From NCBI GenBank assembly GCA_014529385.2, contig CM043966.1:101599587-101663586 (forward strand): a stretch of DNA of 64,000 bases, written 5' to 3'. This document shows positions 22,153 to 33,390 of this stretch, in pieces. The stretch's first letter is position 1. Every line of letters begins with the position of its first letter. The DNA comes from Adiantum capillus-veneris (Eukaryota > Streptophyta > Polypodiopsida > Polypodiales > Pteridaceae). A program made the position numbers and the translations under genes. The notes beneath the pieces are model-generated. The model was not told the origin of the DNA. It saw only the letters and a list, made by a program, of their open reading frames with translations, and did no database searches.

Positions 22153-24065
22153 AGAGGAAAGCTTTTCCGTGCATGGGAAAACCCCATATATTTTTTCCCT
22201 TTTATCAAAATATTTCCCATTATATAAGTTACTTTTTATTTTTTCTTCCTTTTTCACAAACGTTTTAGCCTTTATTAAATAAATAATACTTATGCTAATC
22301 AATCACGATGTAGCATAATAAGTAAGCTTTCTTTGTTGATCTCTCTTTTGACCTTAAAAATATTAAATATATATATTCTAGTATTTTCTAATATATTTTT
22401 TTCATGTATGTATATTATTCCACTCTACCAATTATTTTATTCACTAGTTTTCATTTTCAAACCTCAACCCCACTTTCAAATTTCAATAATACCTCCATCT
22501 AGATGATTGCCAATCTTTTCAACACTCTAGGTCATGTTTTCATACACATGAAGGAGCTTACACTTGAAGGCAAGAGAGAAGTCCACTCAAAGGGGACCAC
22601 CAAAAGACTTTTGCAGCCACAAATAATACATTATTTGGCTGAGTTTTTTAAGTAAAGAAGAACCCCGAATCTGAAGGAGCGTTCAACATGAAAGATGTAG
22701 CTCGTGATCTCAATTTTTGTCAGAATTTTTGGGGTTATGAACACGGAGATATGATTTTTGTAGTGGACCCCAGTTTTCTCGTGTAATGGTGACACAGGCC
22801 ATCCCCACTTTTCTTCCTTCTAGAATGGCTATGGTTCTACAAGTCTTCAAGCATGATTACAAGAGACAAGGCTCTTTTAATGAGGTCTTGGCTAGTCTAG
22901 AGTAATTCTATCACCATTTTTGGAGGATCCATCCTCATCAACAAATATCCACCTTCGACAACCTCTCTTATAATTTTCTTACCTCTCTCTTCTCTCCCTA
23001 ATAAGCTTATTTCTATCCAAAGCTAGACTATTGTAAATATTTCCTATCCTCCACATCCTACCCACATTCTCTCTTCTCTCTCTATTGACTCTGGTATTTT
23101 AAATAATGAGGAGACAAGATGGGAGCCACAGTCACATGCACCCCATTTTCCTAGTCACCAAAGTGGGACACTCACCTCAAATAGAAATATTGCTAAATCC
23201 TTCCCTCCTTCCCTATATAAGGAGGCCATGAGAGCTCACTTGGGGGGGAGAGAACACACACACACACACACCTATCCATACACACTCTTGTGCTACATGC
23301 TTGTAGCATGAACCCTAATCACATAATCACAACACCATCATCATCACCATCACCATGCACAAAAGATGAGCACCACACCTCCACACCACTTGTAATTAAG
23401 GGTTGAAGGCACAATTTCAAGAAGAAGGGTGGACACACTCATGATATTCCTCGCCATCAACCCCCATCTCTCCATTATGCCTCCTACGATCTTGTCCCCT
23501 TCTCATTTTCCTGCCATACGCTACCTATTGTATTCATCTTTTGCAAGCAATCAACACACTCCATCTTGGTGCCATACTTTGTGTCGCTTTGGATACATCT
23601 CATTGTGAGTATGGTGTATGCTTGTTCCTTGCCTTTTTTTTCTGCTTATGTAAAGGTGTCCGGATTCGCCACCATACACACACACACACTCTCTCTCCCT
23701 CTCATATTCCTATCATCTTGCTACTTCCATCTTGAGGTGTGCGGATTCGCCACCTCTTGTATGATAAGTGAGCATACTCGCAAGTTTCCCCTACCTCATT
23801 ATCTTGCTTACTAACATGCACGAGTAGCAAGCCCATTCTCACTCATGCACCACTCCTTTCACCTTATTCTCCGACCACCCCATTCCACATTTGGGCGTGG
23901 ATCTTGAAATTGTTTTCCATGGCATGCTTCATTGTGTATATGTATGTGTCCTAGCCGCATATCTTGCTAGGTGGTGCCCCTAATGTGTATCCCCCATGAT
24001 GAGGCCATTGTGCATAGTCTTGGTGTAGAGGCCACCGGGTCTATTTTTTTCACTTCCGCCTCTCA
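22153..24065 (+). repeat. 3' LTR of A
   Basis: 1913 bp, nearly identical to 15875-17789. The first base is A instead of T (AGAGG versus TGAGA), so the terminal TG is mutated in this copy. TATA box at 23214-23220. Confidence 0.95.
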
Positions 24066-24069
24066 GCAC

Positions 24070-25982
24070 CTATGTGTAATGATGGAATAGAGCACTCACG
24101 ATGCACACACTCTACAAAACTATGCTTGAAGAGTGGTTTGTTATGTGTTGAGAATGGTGTGGTGTAGTGTGATCATGTGATGATTTACAAGGGAGAGAAG
24201 GGCTCTATTTATAGGTTTTAGAAGCCCCGATTTCGATTAGGCCTAATCAAGTTTATTTGAAGGAATAAAAGATTATGCATATATATATATATATATATTT
24301 AATGAGGGTGGGTCTCTCTTGTCCTTTGAGTCACATGGATGTGGGCTCAAGGGAAGAGAATTATTGAGGATGAAAGAAGAGAGGATTGAGTGAATAATTT
24401 GGGAGTGCCTACTCTAGTGGAGGGTGCATTTTACAATAAGGTTAGTGGTTAGTAGTTAGTAATTATCACTAAAAAATATTTACAAAATGATTCACCAAAT
24501 GGTGAGATATATGATGAGAAAAGTTAGAGAAGGGATGAGCTTGTAAAGAGAGGTTGAAGCCTTGGAGAAGTTGACATTCTTCTCTTTACAGCACCGTAAG
24601 AAGAAGCAGTCAGCATGGCGAAGTAGCGCGTGTCGATGAAGCTATGTTATTTCAAACCTTGGAAAATTCATGATAAAAGCCTTCATTTGCAGAGGTTATC
24701 CTTGGATTTTTGCTGATTTTTTGAAGTTCTTTACAAAGCTGAAGAGAGTATGGTAATATGGACATATATGTAGAGAGAAAGGGGGACACATAGGGTGTAG
24801 AAATGGAGGATAAAGGCTATGGAGGTGTGAGAGATATGGCAATGGTGAAGAGGGTGAATTAGGACATAGGATTTGCAGGTTTGGGAGTGGGAAGGAGAGG
24901 GAGGAGTGTGTGTGAAAGAGAAAAATGATAAAGTGGAAGAGGGAGTGTGGCTGCATAGCATGGGCAAACTGTGGTCCACCAATAAAATCATAGCCCACAT
25001 TTCGTAGCTCAAAAAAATATGAAAAAATTTGAGGTAAAAGTTTAGCTTACGAGCTACAACTTTTGTTTGTATCACCTTTTCAAATTCGAGGAGCATGTGA
25101 TCTTTCAAAATTCAGCAAAACCGACTGTTTTTTCCACTACACAAGGTCCTTGTGAGGTCCTTCTTTGGATGATTCTTTTGAATATCTCCAAGAGTGAGCT
25201 CCCCATGGTGCATGCATGCATTCCATATACCCTTGACCTTATTTGGTAGGTTTATAATTGAAGATATTGTTGAGATCATGATATAAATGAATAGTACAAC
25301 TAAGAAAATCAAATATTGAGGGATCTAAAAAATATCTATATGTCAAATATAAATAATATAGGTGGAAAAAATATAAAGGGGTCAAAATAAATCTCTCTCA
25401 TTATAAGTCTACCATAAAAAGATGAATATTTTTTGTGGTCTAATTTATGAGAGTAATAGAGAATAGATGTAGGAAGGAAAAAATGACAATAGTGAAAAAA
25501 TATACACATAAATAAAACTAGTTTTTTTGGATTTTTATTGGGATGGAGTTAAACCAAAAATAAGAGAAGCTTGCATGAAATTATTTTTATATAGAATAAA
25601 TAGTATGCAAAATGGTAAGAAAAAATATGGTAATGATGAGTCAATGTACATAGTATATATAACACACACCTAAGTATAAATATTTAAATAAATACCAAAA
25701 TAATTATTAAAAATCATTTGATTTAGGCCCTATATACAATAAAATATTTACACACAAATGGACCATAATATACTTATATTTTTTATTTTATTTTTATTTT
25801 TTTTGGCTCAACTAGCCCAGTGACTAGCTAATTGAGGATTTTTAAGAAGATATGGGAAAAGTCCCCTAACTCACACACGCCTATGTTCAATGAAATGGTA
25901 GGCATAGCCACAATGTTTGAGTGATTTGATAGGGTGAGATAGCTTACTATGGCAATTATGGAAAGCCGAAAAACGACTATCA
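24070..25982 (-). repeat. 5' LTR of G2, second piece
   Basis: Resumes the LTR cut by element A and ends at the TG (minus strand) next to target duplication ACAG. TATA candidate TATAAATAG on the minus strand at 24205-24213. No gene. Confidence 0.9.
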
Positions 25983-25986
25983 ACAG

Positions 25987-26099
25987 TAAGTGGGATTTAT
26001 GGCTACATTGATGACAACACCCAGAGACAAGCTATCAAGAACTTAAAAAAACACCAGGACACTTACACATCATTGTTGTCCATTACTTCACGTTGGAAG
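25987..26099 (-). repeat. 5' LTR of G1, middle piece
   Basis: 113 bp of G1 LTR between the G2 target duplication and element F. Confidence 0.75.
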
Positions 26100-26240
26100 T
26101 GTTGAGCTTATATGTGAAGCTACTAAATATATGGCTTCTCTATATATGGCACCTAGGTCCCCTCTATATATACATCATCTCATGTGTTATTCTACACACT
26201 TTGGGGTTCTATTTCTGTGATCTCTCCTTCTCTCTCAACA
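26100..26240 (+). repeat. 5' LTR of F
   Basis: TGTTGAGC..CTCAACA, 141 bp. Contains two CTCTATATATR stretches that may serve as TATA boxes. Confidence 0.85.
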
Positions 26241-26251
26241 TGGTATCAGAG
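26241..26251 (+). promoter_or_regulatory. Primer-binding site of F (initiator tRNA-Met type)
   Basis: TGGTATCAGAG directly follows the LTR CA end. This is the well-known complement of plant initiator tRNA-Met. Confidence 0.85.
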
Positions 26252-26267
26252 TAGTACGTTTTTGTTT

Positions 26268-26860
26268 TTGATTTTTCTCATGATCGAAAACGATTCTGTA
26301 GAAACTACCTGCTAAAGGGATCGGAATCAAAGTGGTCTACAACTTTGTAGAAGGAAGTTTTTTCAAATTCTCCACCGATTTTAAGTTATCATTCGCGGAC
26401 TGCGTACATGCCTGATAAGCAACTTAAGCTTTTTGTTTTTGATTTTTTTGCTAATTGAAAACAATTTTGCAAAAACTACTTGTCGAAGGGACTGGAATCG
26501 ATATGGTCTACAACTTTGCAGAAGGAAGTTTTTTTAAATTTTGCACCGATTTTGAGTTATCATTCACAAACTGTGTACATGTTCGAAAAGCAAGTTTTGT
26601 TTTATGTTTTTGATTTTTTTGCTAATTGAAAATGATTTTGCAGAAACTACCCACGTGAAGGATTGGAATCGATGTGGTCTACAACTTTGCAGAAGAAACT
26701 AGCCACTGTAGGCATCGGAATCGATGAGAAACTATTTGCTTGAGCCATCGGAATCGATGTGGTCTATAACTTTGCAGAAGAAAGTTTCTCTAAATTCTGC
26801 ACCGATTTTGGGTTATCATCTCGGACTGCGAATATGTTTGAAAATCAAAATTTTACTTTT
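26268..26860 (+). repeat. 171-bp diverged tandem repeats in F
   Basis: The phrase GTGGTCTACAACTTTGCAGA recurs at about 26332, 26503 and 26674 (171-bp steps) and again near 26759. The surrounding text (GGAATCGATGTGG, TGCACCGATTTTGAGTTATC) is also repeated. No open frame spans it. Confidence 0.75.
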
Positions 26861-27109
26861 TACTTTTGATTTTTCTCATAATTGAAAACTTCTCAATTAT
26901 ATTTTTTCTTCATCAATCATATATTTGTTACTGACGTAACTTTGCTGCAGAAGCCAGTTACATATCGTTCCGATTCAGTCGAGCCGTTGATGATCGTCCA
27001 AATTCTATGGAGCTACTGTTGGTACATGATCTTTTGTTATATAATATAATCGTTCATTGATTCTCGTATAACTATTCTTTTAGAGATATAGTTTAGGTCG
27101 TTTTATTGA

Positions 27110-27480
27110 TAATTTCTCATTGATACCATGGTTATTCTCGGTGATGCCATGATGATATTTCGTTGATACCATGGTTATTCTGGGTGATTCCATGATTATA
27201 TTTTGTTGATTCCATGGTGATTTTTGTTGATACCATGATGATGTTTCGTTGATACCGTGGTTATTCTCGGTGATACCATGATGTTGTTTCGTTGATACCA
27301 TGGTTATTCTCGGTGATACCATGATGTTGTTTCGTTGATACCATGGTTATTCTCGGTGATGCCATGATGTTGTTTCATTGATACAATGATTATTCTCGGT
27401 GATATCATGATGCTTTTCATTGATACCATGATGATTTATTCATTTTTATTGATACAATGATGATGTTTTGTTAATACTTT
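27110..27480 (+). repeat. 43-bp tandem repeats in F
   Basis: Units built on TTGATACCATGGTTATTCTC GGTGATACCATGATG, best preserved at 27247-27375 with a 43-bp step and a roughly half-length sub-unit. The step is not a multiple of three, so the repetitive antisense ORF at 27080-27322 is unlikely to be a gene. Confidence 0.75.
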
Positions 27481-28112
27481 GATGGTATTCATTGATCACT
27501 ACGTTGATAAATGTTGTTTTATGTAGTATATACACATATCATTTGCATCACGTAATCACACATCTTGTACTTTTACGTTCATACTTTATGTACCATATGT
27601 TGTCGTGCGTATAAATGTCGTCAAAAGAGTGGTGTCGCAAACCATCTCTTATGGCATTGTGAAGGTAATTATTTCACTAACGATGCTAATAATTTTCATG
27701 ACTATGTTTTTTTTTCAGTCTACAATCTATGTAGGATTGATCAAAGAATTGATTTTATGAAGACAAACTTGATGACAATAAAAGATTTATGAAGATATGT
27801 TTGGTGATGCCGTATTGATGACAACATGAAGACATGTTTGGTGATGTGACATTGATGACAATCTACACAACAGATTCACGAAGACACTTTTGATTACAAG
27901 CTAATTGATAGCCTTTACACCTCTTTATTGAACCTTTGTATTCATTATTGTATTTGATAGGATAGGAGTGATGTAGCTCCTCATAAAAAATTCATTGTAA
28001 AAGGAGTGATGTAGCTTCTCGATCATAAAATATTCATTGTAAAAGGAGTGTGTAGCTCTTTGTGAACATTTGTATATTCAATGATTTTTATAATATAACG
28101 GTGGGTGTATAT

Positions 28113-28122
28113 AGAGCGGGGG
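28113..28122 (+). promoter_or_regulatory. Polypurine tract of F
   Basis: AGAGCGGGGG directly before the 3' LTR. Confidence 0.65.
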
Positions 28123-28264
28123 TGTTCAGCTTATATGTGAAGCTACTCAATATATGGCTTCTCTATATATGGCACCCACGTGCCCTCTATATATACATCA
28201 TCTCATGTGTGTATTCTACACCCTTTGGGGTTCTATTTCTGTGCTCTCTCCTTCTCTCTCAACA
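28123..28264 (+). repeat. 3' LTR of F
   Basis: TGTTCAGC..CTCAACA, 142 bp, about 94% identical to the 5' LTR by eye. Confidence 0.85.
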
Positions 28265-28269
28265 AGAAG

Positions 28270-30273
28270 AGAGACAAAGTATCCAAGCTTAGTCCAAATC
28301 CACCCTCCTTGATTCAGCAAATGTTGGGCTTACACTAGTAGGAGAAATGATAGATTTCCTACTCTCAATTGAATGATCACTCTCTCTTACAATGGCATAG
28401 AGTTCCCTTGCTAATCACCCCTAATACAACACATGCATATGCATAAGACAATGAGCTTCCACTCAAGAGCTCATTCTGGAGAGGTTGAGCTTGGCTTCTC
28501 AAGCTATAGCATAGTGCTCTTGCTTTTGGCTCCCCCTTTGTGCTAGCTATACCCTCCTTTTATAGAAATTTTGAGGGCTAGGGTTAATCCTCTAGCCATG
28601 GTTGGGTTAGACTTTCAACACAGTTATCTAATTTCTTTTGCTTGATGAAGAAGAGAGAGAGGAGAGAAGTGGAGGTGATAGGACTTTTCATAGTAGTTTA
28701 GTGTTAGTAAATTAGTAGAGTTAGTATTTTTATTGATTTACAAATGGAATTGGATATTTACAATGGGAGAATCCATGTAGGATACAAATAAGGAAGAAAA
28801 AACTCTTAATAGGTAAGAAAATATGGATTTCTTAAAATGTTGATGCTCCAAGTGTCTTGAGTAGGGTCAATTTAGACGCTTGTTGACGGTCCACTAGATT
28901 TGACGGTACGTTTTTTCTCCACTCTTGACCTTCCTTGAGAGCCAAGGTAATTGAATATGAGTAATCAATCAACATGGTGCTATCTTTCAAGAGGTGAGGC
29001 TGAATTTTGTGGTTCTTTTGATAGATATGGGTAATATGGAAGAGGAAAAATGAGACTAGGTGGTCAATTTTGGAATGGAAGTGTCCTTAGGAGACATGAG
29101 TTCACCATAGTTTCTCTTATTCTTCAAGGTTGAGAAGGAGGTGAGCAGGGTGCAGAGAGGAGTGGTGAGAGAGGTGGGGATGATGAGTGGAGAAGTGTGT
29201 GTGAAAGAGGAAAATGATAAAGTGGAAGAGGGAGTCTGGTTGCATAGCATGGGCAAACTGGGGTCTACCAATAAAATCATAGCTCACAGCTTGTAGCTCA
29301 AAAAAATTTAAAACATATTGAGGAAAAAGTTCAGCCCACGAGCTACAACTTTTGTTTGTATCACCTTTTCAAATTCGGAGAGTAAGTGACCTTTAAAAAT
29401 TCAGCAAAACCGATTGTCTTTTTCCACTGCACAAAGTCCTTGTGGGGTCCTTCTTTGGATGATTCTTTTGAATGCCTCCAAGAGTGCGCCCTCCATAGTG
29501 CATGCATGCATGCCACATACCCTTGACCTTATTTGGTAGGTCTATAATTGAAGATATTGTTGAGATCATGATATAAGTGAATAGTACGACTAAGAAAATC
29601 AAATATTGAAGGGTCTAAAAAAAATATGTACATGTCAAATATAAATAATATTGGTGGAGAAAAATATAAAGGGATCAAAATAAATCTCTCTCATTATAAG
29701 TCTACCATAAAAAGATGAATATTTTTGGTGGTCTAATTTATGAGAGTAATAGAGAATAGATGTAGGAAGGAAAAAATCACAATAGTGAAAAAATATACAC
29801 ATAAATAGAACTAGTTTTTTTGGATTTTAGTTGGGATGGAGTTACACAAAAAATAAGAGAATCTTGCATGAAATTATTTTTATATGGAATAAAGAGTACG
29901 CAAAATGGTAAGAAAAAATATGGTAATGGTGAGTCAATGTACATAGCATAAATAACACACCATAGGTAGAAATATTTAAATAAATACCAAAATAATGATG
30001 AAAAATTGTTTTATTTAGGCCCTATATACAATGACATATTTACACACAAATGGGCCATAATATACTTATATTGTTTTATTTTTTTATTTATTTTTGGCTC
30101 AACTAGCCCAATGACTAGCTAATTGAGGGTTTTTAAGAAGATATGGGAAAAGTCCCCTAACTCACACACACCTGTATACAGTGAAAGGGTGAGGGTAACC
30201 ATAGTGTTGGAGTGATTTGATAGGGTGAGGTAGCTTACTATGGCAATTATGAAAAGCCGAAAAACGGCTACCA
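28270..30273 (-). repeat. 5' LTR of G1, outer piece
   Basis: Last 2.0 kb of the G1 LTR. From 28890 on it matches 3928-5297 and the corresponding parts of the G2 LTRs. Before that it is diverged from G2. Ends at ..CGGCTACCA. No gene. Confidence 0.85.
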
Positions 30274-30922
30274 TGTAAAAGACTCCCATGATTTAAATTC
30301 CTGTATAGAAGGTCAATATGAACTTCGAGACATCCTACGTGTAGGATGTCTCTTTTCTCAGAATGACTTGATTTTGGTTCTTTGGGTAGCCCTTAGCATG
30401 TAGAACATGTCCCTGTTCTTAGATTTTGATTAGGATAAGTATTGGTGTTGTTAGGAGTATGTGTAGTGTTTTTAGGCTCAGAAAAGTGCATCTATTAGGT
30501 TTGGGGCCAGATGTGATGGGTCTGGCTTGAAATTTGATATATGAGCTTGTAAAGATGTTATAAAGATATCTGGAACTCAAAAACACCAGCTGGAGGTCAA
30601 AATAGGGCATTTAGACATCCTACACGTAGGATGTCTATTTCATTATTTTTCATATCTGACTCCACAGTTAGCTTGGCAATGTGATAATGAGTATATTGTG
30701 CAAGTTTCATGTGACTTGGACTAGTTTTGGTAGTTCTATGACCCTTTATTGCCTCTATGCTCTGACTCTCCTTTTTTTGATGCATATGAGGTCAACTCTT
30801 GTCCAAATGTGATGAAACTTGATGGCTAGCATGTATAAGCTATGTAGAAACTGTGTATGAGGTGAGACATTGAGTTTGGTGCCCAAACATGGCCTTGAGA
30901 CATCCTACGCGTAGGATGTCTC
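30274..30922. repeat. Three 26-bp palindromes at exact 285-bp spacing
   Basis: Palindromes at 30327-30352, 30612-30637 and 30897-30922. Each has 12-bp arms of the form [G/T]AGACATCCTAC and its complement around a 2-bp centre (GT, AC, GC). The starts are exactly 285 bp apart. The 259 bp between them show little similarity by eye. Each could form a hairpin or bind a dimeric protein. No open frame of note. Function unknown; see findings. Confidence 0.85.
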
Positions 30923-33390
30923 CTGATGAATTCTTTTGGAGAAGTACTACTAGTATATGCCCTTAGACCCCCTAGATCCCTTCAAGAATTATTTCAATAA
31001 AAAAGTCAAAAAGATAGATAGAAACTCCCGGTTTGCCTTTCAGAGCCTCTGAGTCGTTTTCTGACTCTTGGAGTGCTTTTCGGTGATGAAATTTCCTGAC
31101 GTTAGTCTCCATAGCTTCATGGTTCCTTGGGGAACCTTGCCATATGGTTTTTGTTGGCTTTGTCTTCATCGGAGCTCCGTTTGGCGATTTGTCACTCTGG
31201 AAGCGCCCGTGGTTGCGTTTGCATGCCGTCAATGACGTGGTGGTCTACCACCATAGGACTTGGTTGTTGATGGTCTAGCAAAGCCGCTCGTGAAGTTTGG
31301 TGGCAAACGGACATCCGGTTTGTGTGTCCGATGCTGTTTGTGAGGCTTAGTCCCGCTTTGGGTTGCCTTATGGCCATGTGGGATATATAGCCTTGTAGAG
31401 CATGTCAAGATGCTCCTACCCATGAGTTTTGGTAGCATTTGGGCGACTTTCCACCGATTTACCACTTGGTGGCCTCTTGTAGGGCTCTAGAAGTTAGGGT
31501 TTTTCCCAATGGTCTTTTGCTGCCTTTGTGCATTCAAGAGTGGTCTCCTATGCTAGGGTAAACCACCTATGAAGCCTTATTTCTATTGGGTTAGCCGTTA
31601 GGTGGCTACCTCTACCCGTAGGTCTCTACTGCCCGTTCCCTGTGTGAATCCTACACTAGTTTTCGCGATAAAACATCAAACATACATGAAAAGCTCAAGG
31701 TGGTGAGCCTACCTCTCATATCTAGAGCCTGATGGGTGGTCGTGCGCGTTGTAGAAGCAACTGGAAGTCCGGTTCGTTCTAGGTGGCAAGAGCTCTCTCT
31801 CAAGAAGGAAGTAGTAGAAATGAGCTCTAAGTGAAGTGAAAAAAACTTATAATGGGGGTTCCCGAACCACTTTCTATGAAACTTGACATGTGCTCCCAAC
31901 TTCTTGCGAGATGCGGTTTAGGCTCAAAAAATTCTTGATTTGGACTCCGTTTGCCCATTTTTCGAGAAATTTGACGTTTCGGTCAAAATCTGGCCAAAAC
32001 ACGCCTTCCGCTCCATTCACATAATTGCACCTCCATTGTACCATAGGTTGTCCTACAGTCATTGATTATCCTCATATTTTTTGTTTTTCATTACGACCAT
32101 ATTTCACCAGCTTTTTGTATTTTTGAAGTTTTTTTGCCGATAATTAGTAAAATTAAAAAGAAAATAGCAAAATAAACCCAAAAAATTTCCAAAAATCACA
32201 ACAACTCAAAAACATCACCGCAAAACACTATGTATACTCACATGCAATTTTTATGGCGGGATTTCTCTAATTTACCAATATTTTGCCCAAAAAATGGCTA
32301 TTTTTACATATATACACACATGTAGAGGCCTAATTTGGCGTTTGGCCCCATATACTTGTAGATTCATACCGTATAAGGGCATATGTACTTAGGTTAGTCC
32401 AAAGAATTTTACGATCAATCGAAAACCCTTCAAAATAGTCGAAAAACATGCCCTTTTTTGCTCTTTTCACCTTCATTGGGTCCGCATAGAGAATGCCTCC
32501 CCCCCTCCTAGTCGGAGTCCTTCCAAACGACAAGGTATCACCTCGGGGTATGTGTAGTGCATGGAAAAAATTGTGCTAATGCGTGGCCCTGTAATGTGGC
32601 CCTATCTGATGCATACTCAGTCAATGCATGGAAAAATTAATGATGTGCGAGAGGAGGGAATAAGAAAAATGCTTATTGGCATTCGAAGTCCAGGTTTCCT
32701 ATTTGTTGTTGATTTGGTTGGCGGATTTTCTTTGCAAGTAAAAGTTGTATTTCCACAACTCTTTGTTTGATCGTCTTCTTTGCAAAAGTTGCTTTGGTTG
32801 TCGCTACTGTCGATATGACCGTGGTTGTTTTCGTTGATGGAAGTGTCATGTCCTTTGTAGCTATAATCTTGTTCTCTGTTAATTGCCCTTTGGAGTTTTA
32901 TTGTGGAGGCTTGTGTAGGTTTATTGCCTCGTCCTTGGTCGTCATTGTTGTTCTGCTGATCGGCACCCACATAGATCGGTTTGCCGGTTTCATATGTAGT
33001 CAGTGTCTGCCTGCTGGTGTTGCTTGTACTGAAGGGATTTCTTGTTGCTTTGGTTTGGGTATCCAAATTCAAGTCGCATTTAAGCGGTTACTAAGCATTC
33101 TCTTTGGGATCCATATCTTTTTTATTCCCTTGGTTGTTGGTTTAACTGTGTTCTTCTGTTGACTGCTATTGTTTTATTGTGGTTTGTATGCCAGTTTGCC
33201 TCTATCTTTCCGTACCCATACTTGTTTTTCGCATCGTGCTAACCTTGATCTATTCACTGTGGTCTATGTTGTCTTATTTTTGTAATGAACATGGTTGGCA
33301 TTTACTGGTTGTTCTCCATGGATATCGTGTTGTGCTTTACTGGCACCCATCCTTTTTGTTCTTTATCCAGTGATGGTGATGCTATCATCT
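30923..33390. other. Unassigned DNA between the two nests
   Basis: No gene recognised. AT-rich at about 32080-32330. A minus-strand open frame at 32617-33072 (about 150 codons) is Asn/Gln/Thr/Lys-rich and low in complexity, with a hydrophobic antisense shadow on the plus strand. A purine run on the minus strand (AGGAGGGGGGGAGGC, 32496-32509) could be the polypurine tract of element D, which would place D's 3' LTR to its left, but the partner LTR is outside the window and I cannot test this. Confidence 0.5.

Larger units (their letters stand above)
15875..24065 (+). mobile_element. Element A: Tat-type Ty3/gypsy retrotransposon lacking gag
   Basis: 8191 bp flanked by the 4-bp duplication GCAC (15871-15874 and 24066-24069). 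The empty site is visible intact at about 9010-9030 in the other G LTR. Order: 5' LTR 15875-17789, primer site, a short leader, protease, RT, RNase H, aRNH, integrase, polypurine tract, 3' LTR 22153-24065. The aRNH domain after RNase H is characteristic of the plant Tat lineage. The two LTRs differ at only a handful of sites over 1.9 kb, so the insertion is recent. However, gag is absent, the RT active site is mutated and two TAG stops cut pol. Confidence 0.95.
8324..25982 (-). mobile_element. Element G2: second copy of the G family, nested in the G1 5' LTR
   Basis: Flanked by the 4-bp duplication ACAG (8320-8323 and 25983-25986). Minus-strand order: 5' LTR (24070-25982 plus 15181-15874, split by element A), primer site 15160-15177, a duplicated 1703-bp segment, gag 11748-13165, hydrophobic ORF 10927-11750, polypurine tract and 3' LTR 8324-10926. 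LTR lengths are 2607 and 2603 bp after removing A. The LTRs differ by a few percent by eye. No protease, RT or integrase. Insertion into a relative's LTR is directly readable because the flanking G1 LTR resumes after 25986. Confidence 0.9.
26100..28264 (+). mobile_element. Element F: TRIM-like non-coding LTR retrotransposon
   Basis: Two LTRs of 141 and 142 bp (26100-26240 and 28123-28264) differ at about eight positions. A TGGTATCAGAG primer site immediately follows the left LTR, a purine tract precedes the right one, and near-identical 5-bp flanks are seen (GGAAG / AGAAG). The 1.88-kb interior has no gag or pol and is largely made of diverged tandem repeats. Such short-LTR, coding-free elements are known as TRIMs. 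They need proteins from a copia-type or other autonomous element. The initiator-Met-type primer site differs from the other elements in this nest. Inserted in the G1 5' LTR. Confidence 0.85.
3928..30273 (-). mobile_element. Element G1: non-autonomous gag-carrying LTR retrotransposon, base of the left nest
   Basis: Minus-strand order: 5' LTR in three pieces (28270-30273, 25987-26099, 7846-8323), primer site 7825-7842, gag 6263-7532, hydrophobic 3' ORF 5298-6262, polypurine tract 5298-5313, 3' LTR 3928-5297 (its outer part is displaced by element H). The three 5' LTR pieces rejoin exactly at the target duplications of G2 (ACAG at 8320-8323 and 25983-25986) and F (GGAAG/AGAAG at 26095-26099 and 28265-28269), giving about 2595 bp. 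The sequence at 28890-30273 matches 3928-5297, which confirms the LTR pair. No pol genes are present. It is the oldest layer of this nest, hosting H, G2, F and (through G2) A. Confidence 0.85.

Noticed and set aside
27080-27322. Antisense ORF with a repeated HGITENNHGIN motif
   Set aside because: It lies over 43-bp DNA repeats. The period is not a multiple of three, so the protein periodicity is a by-product.
26100-28264. F as a DNA-transposon MITE
   Set aside because: Its ends are direct, not inverted, repeats, and an initiator-Met primer site follows the left one.
30327-30922. CRISPR-like array
   Set aside because: Only three repeats with 259-bp spacers in a plant genome. Spacer length and context do not fit.
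32767-33162. Plus-strand ORF rich in Val, Ile, Phe that looks like a membrane protein
   Set aside because: It is the antisense shadow of an Asn/Gln/Thr/Lys-rich stretch. No matching gene context or start signals.
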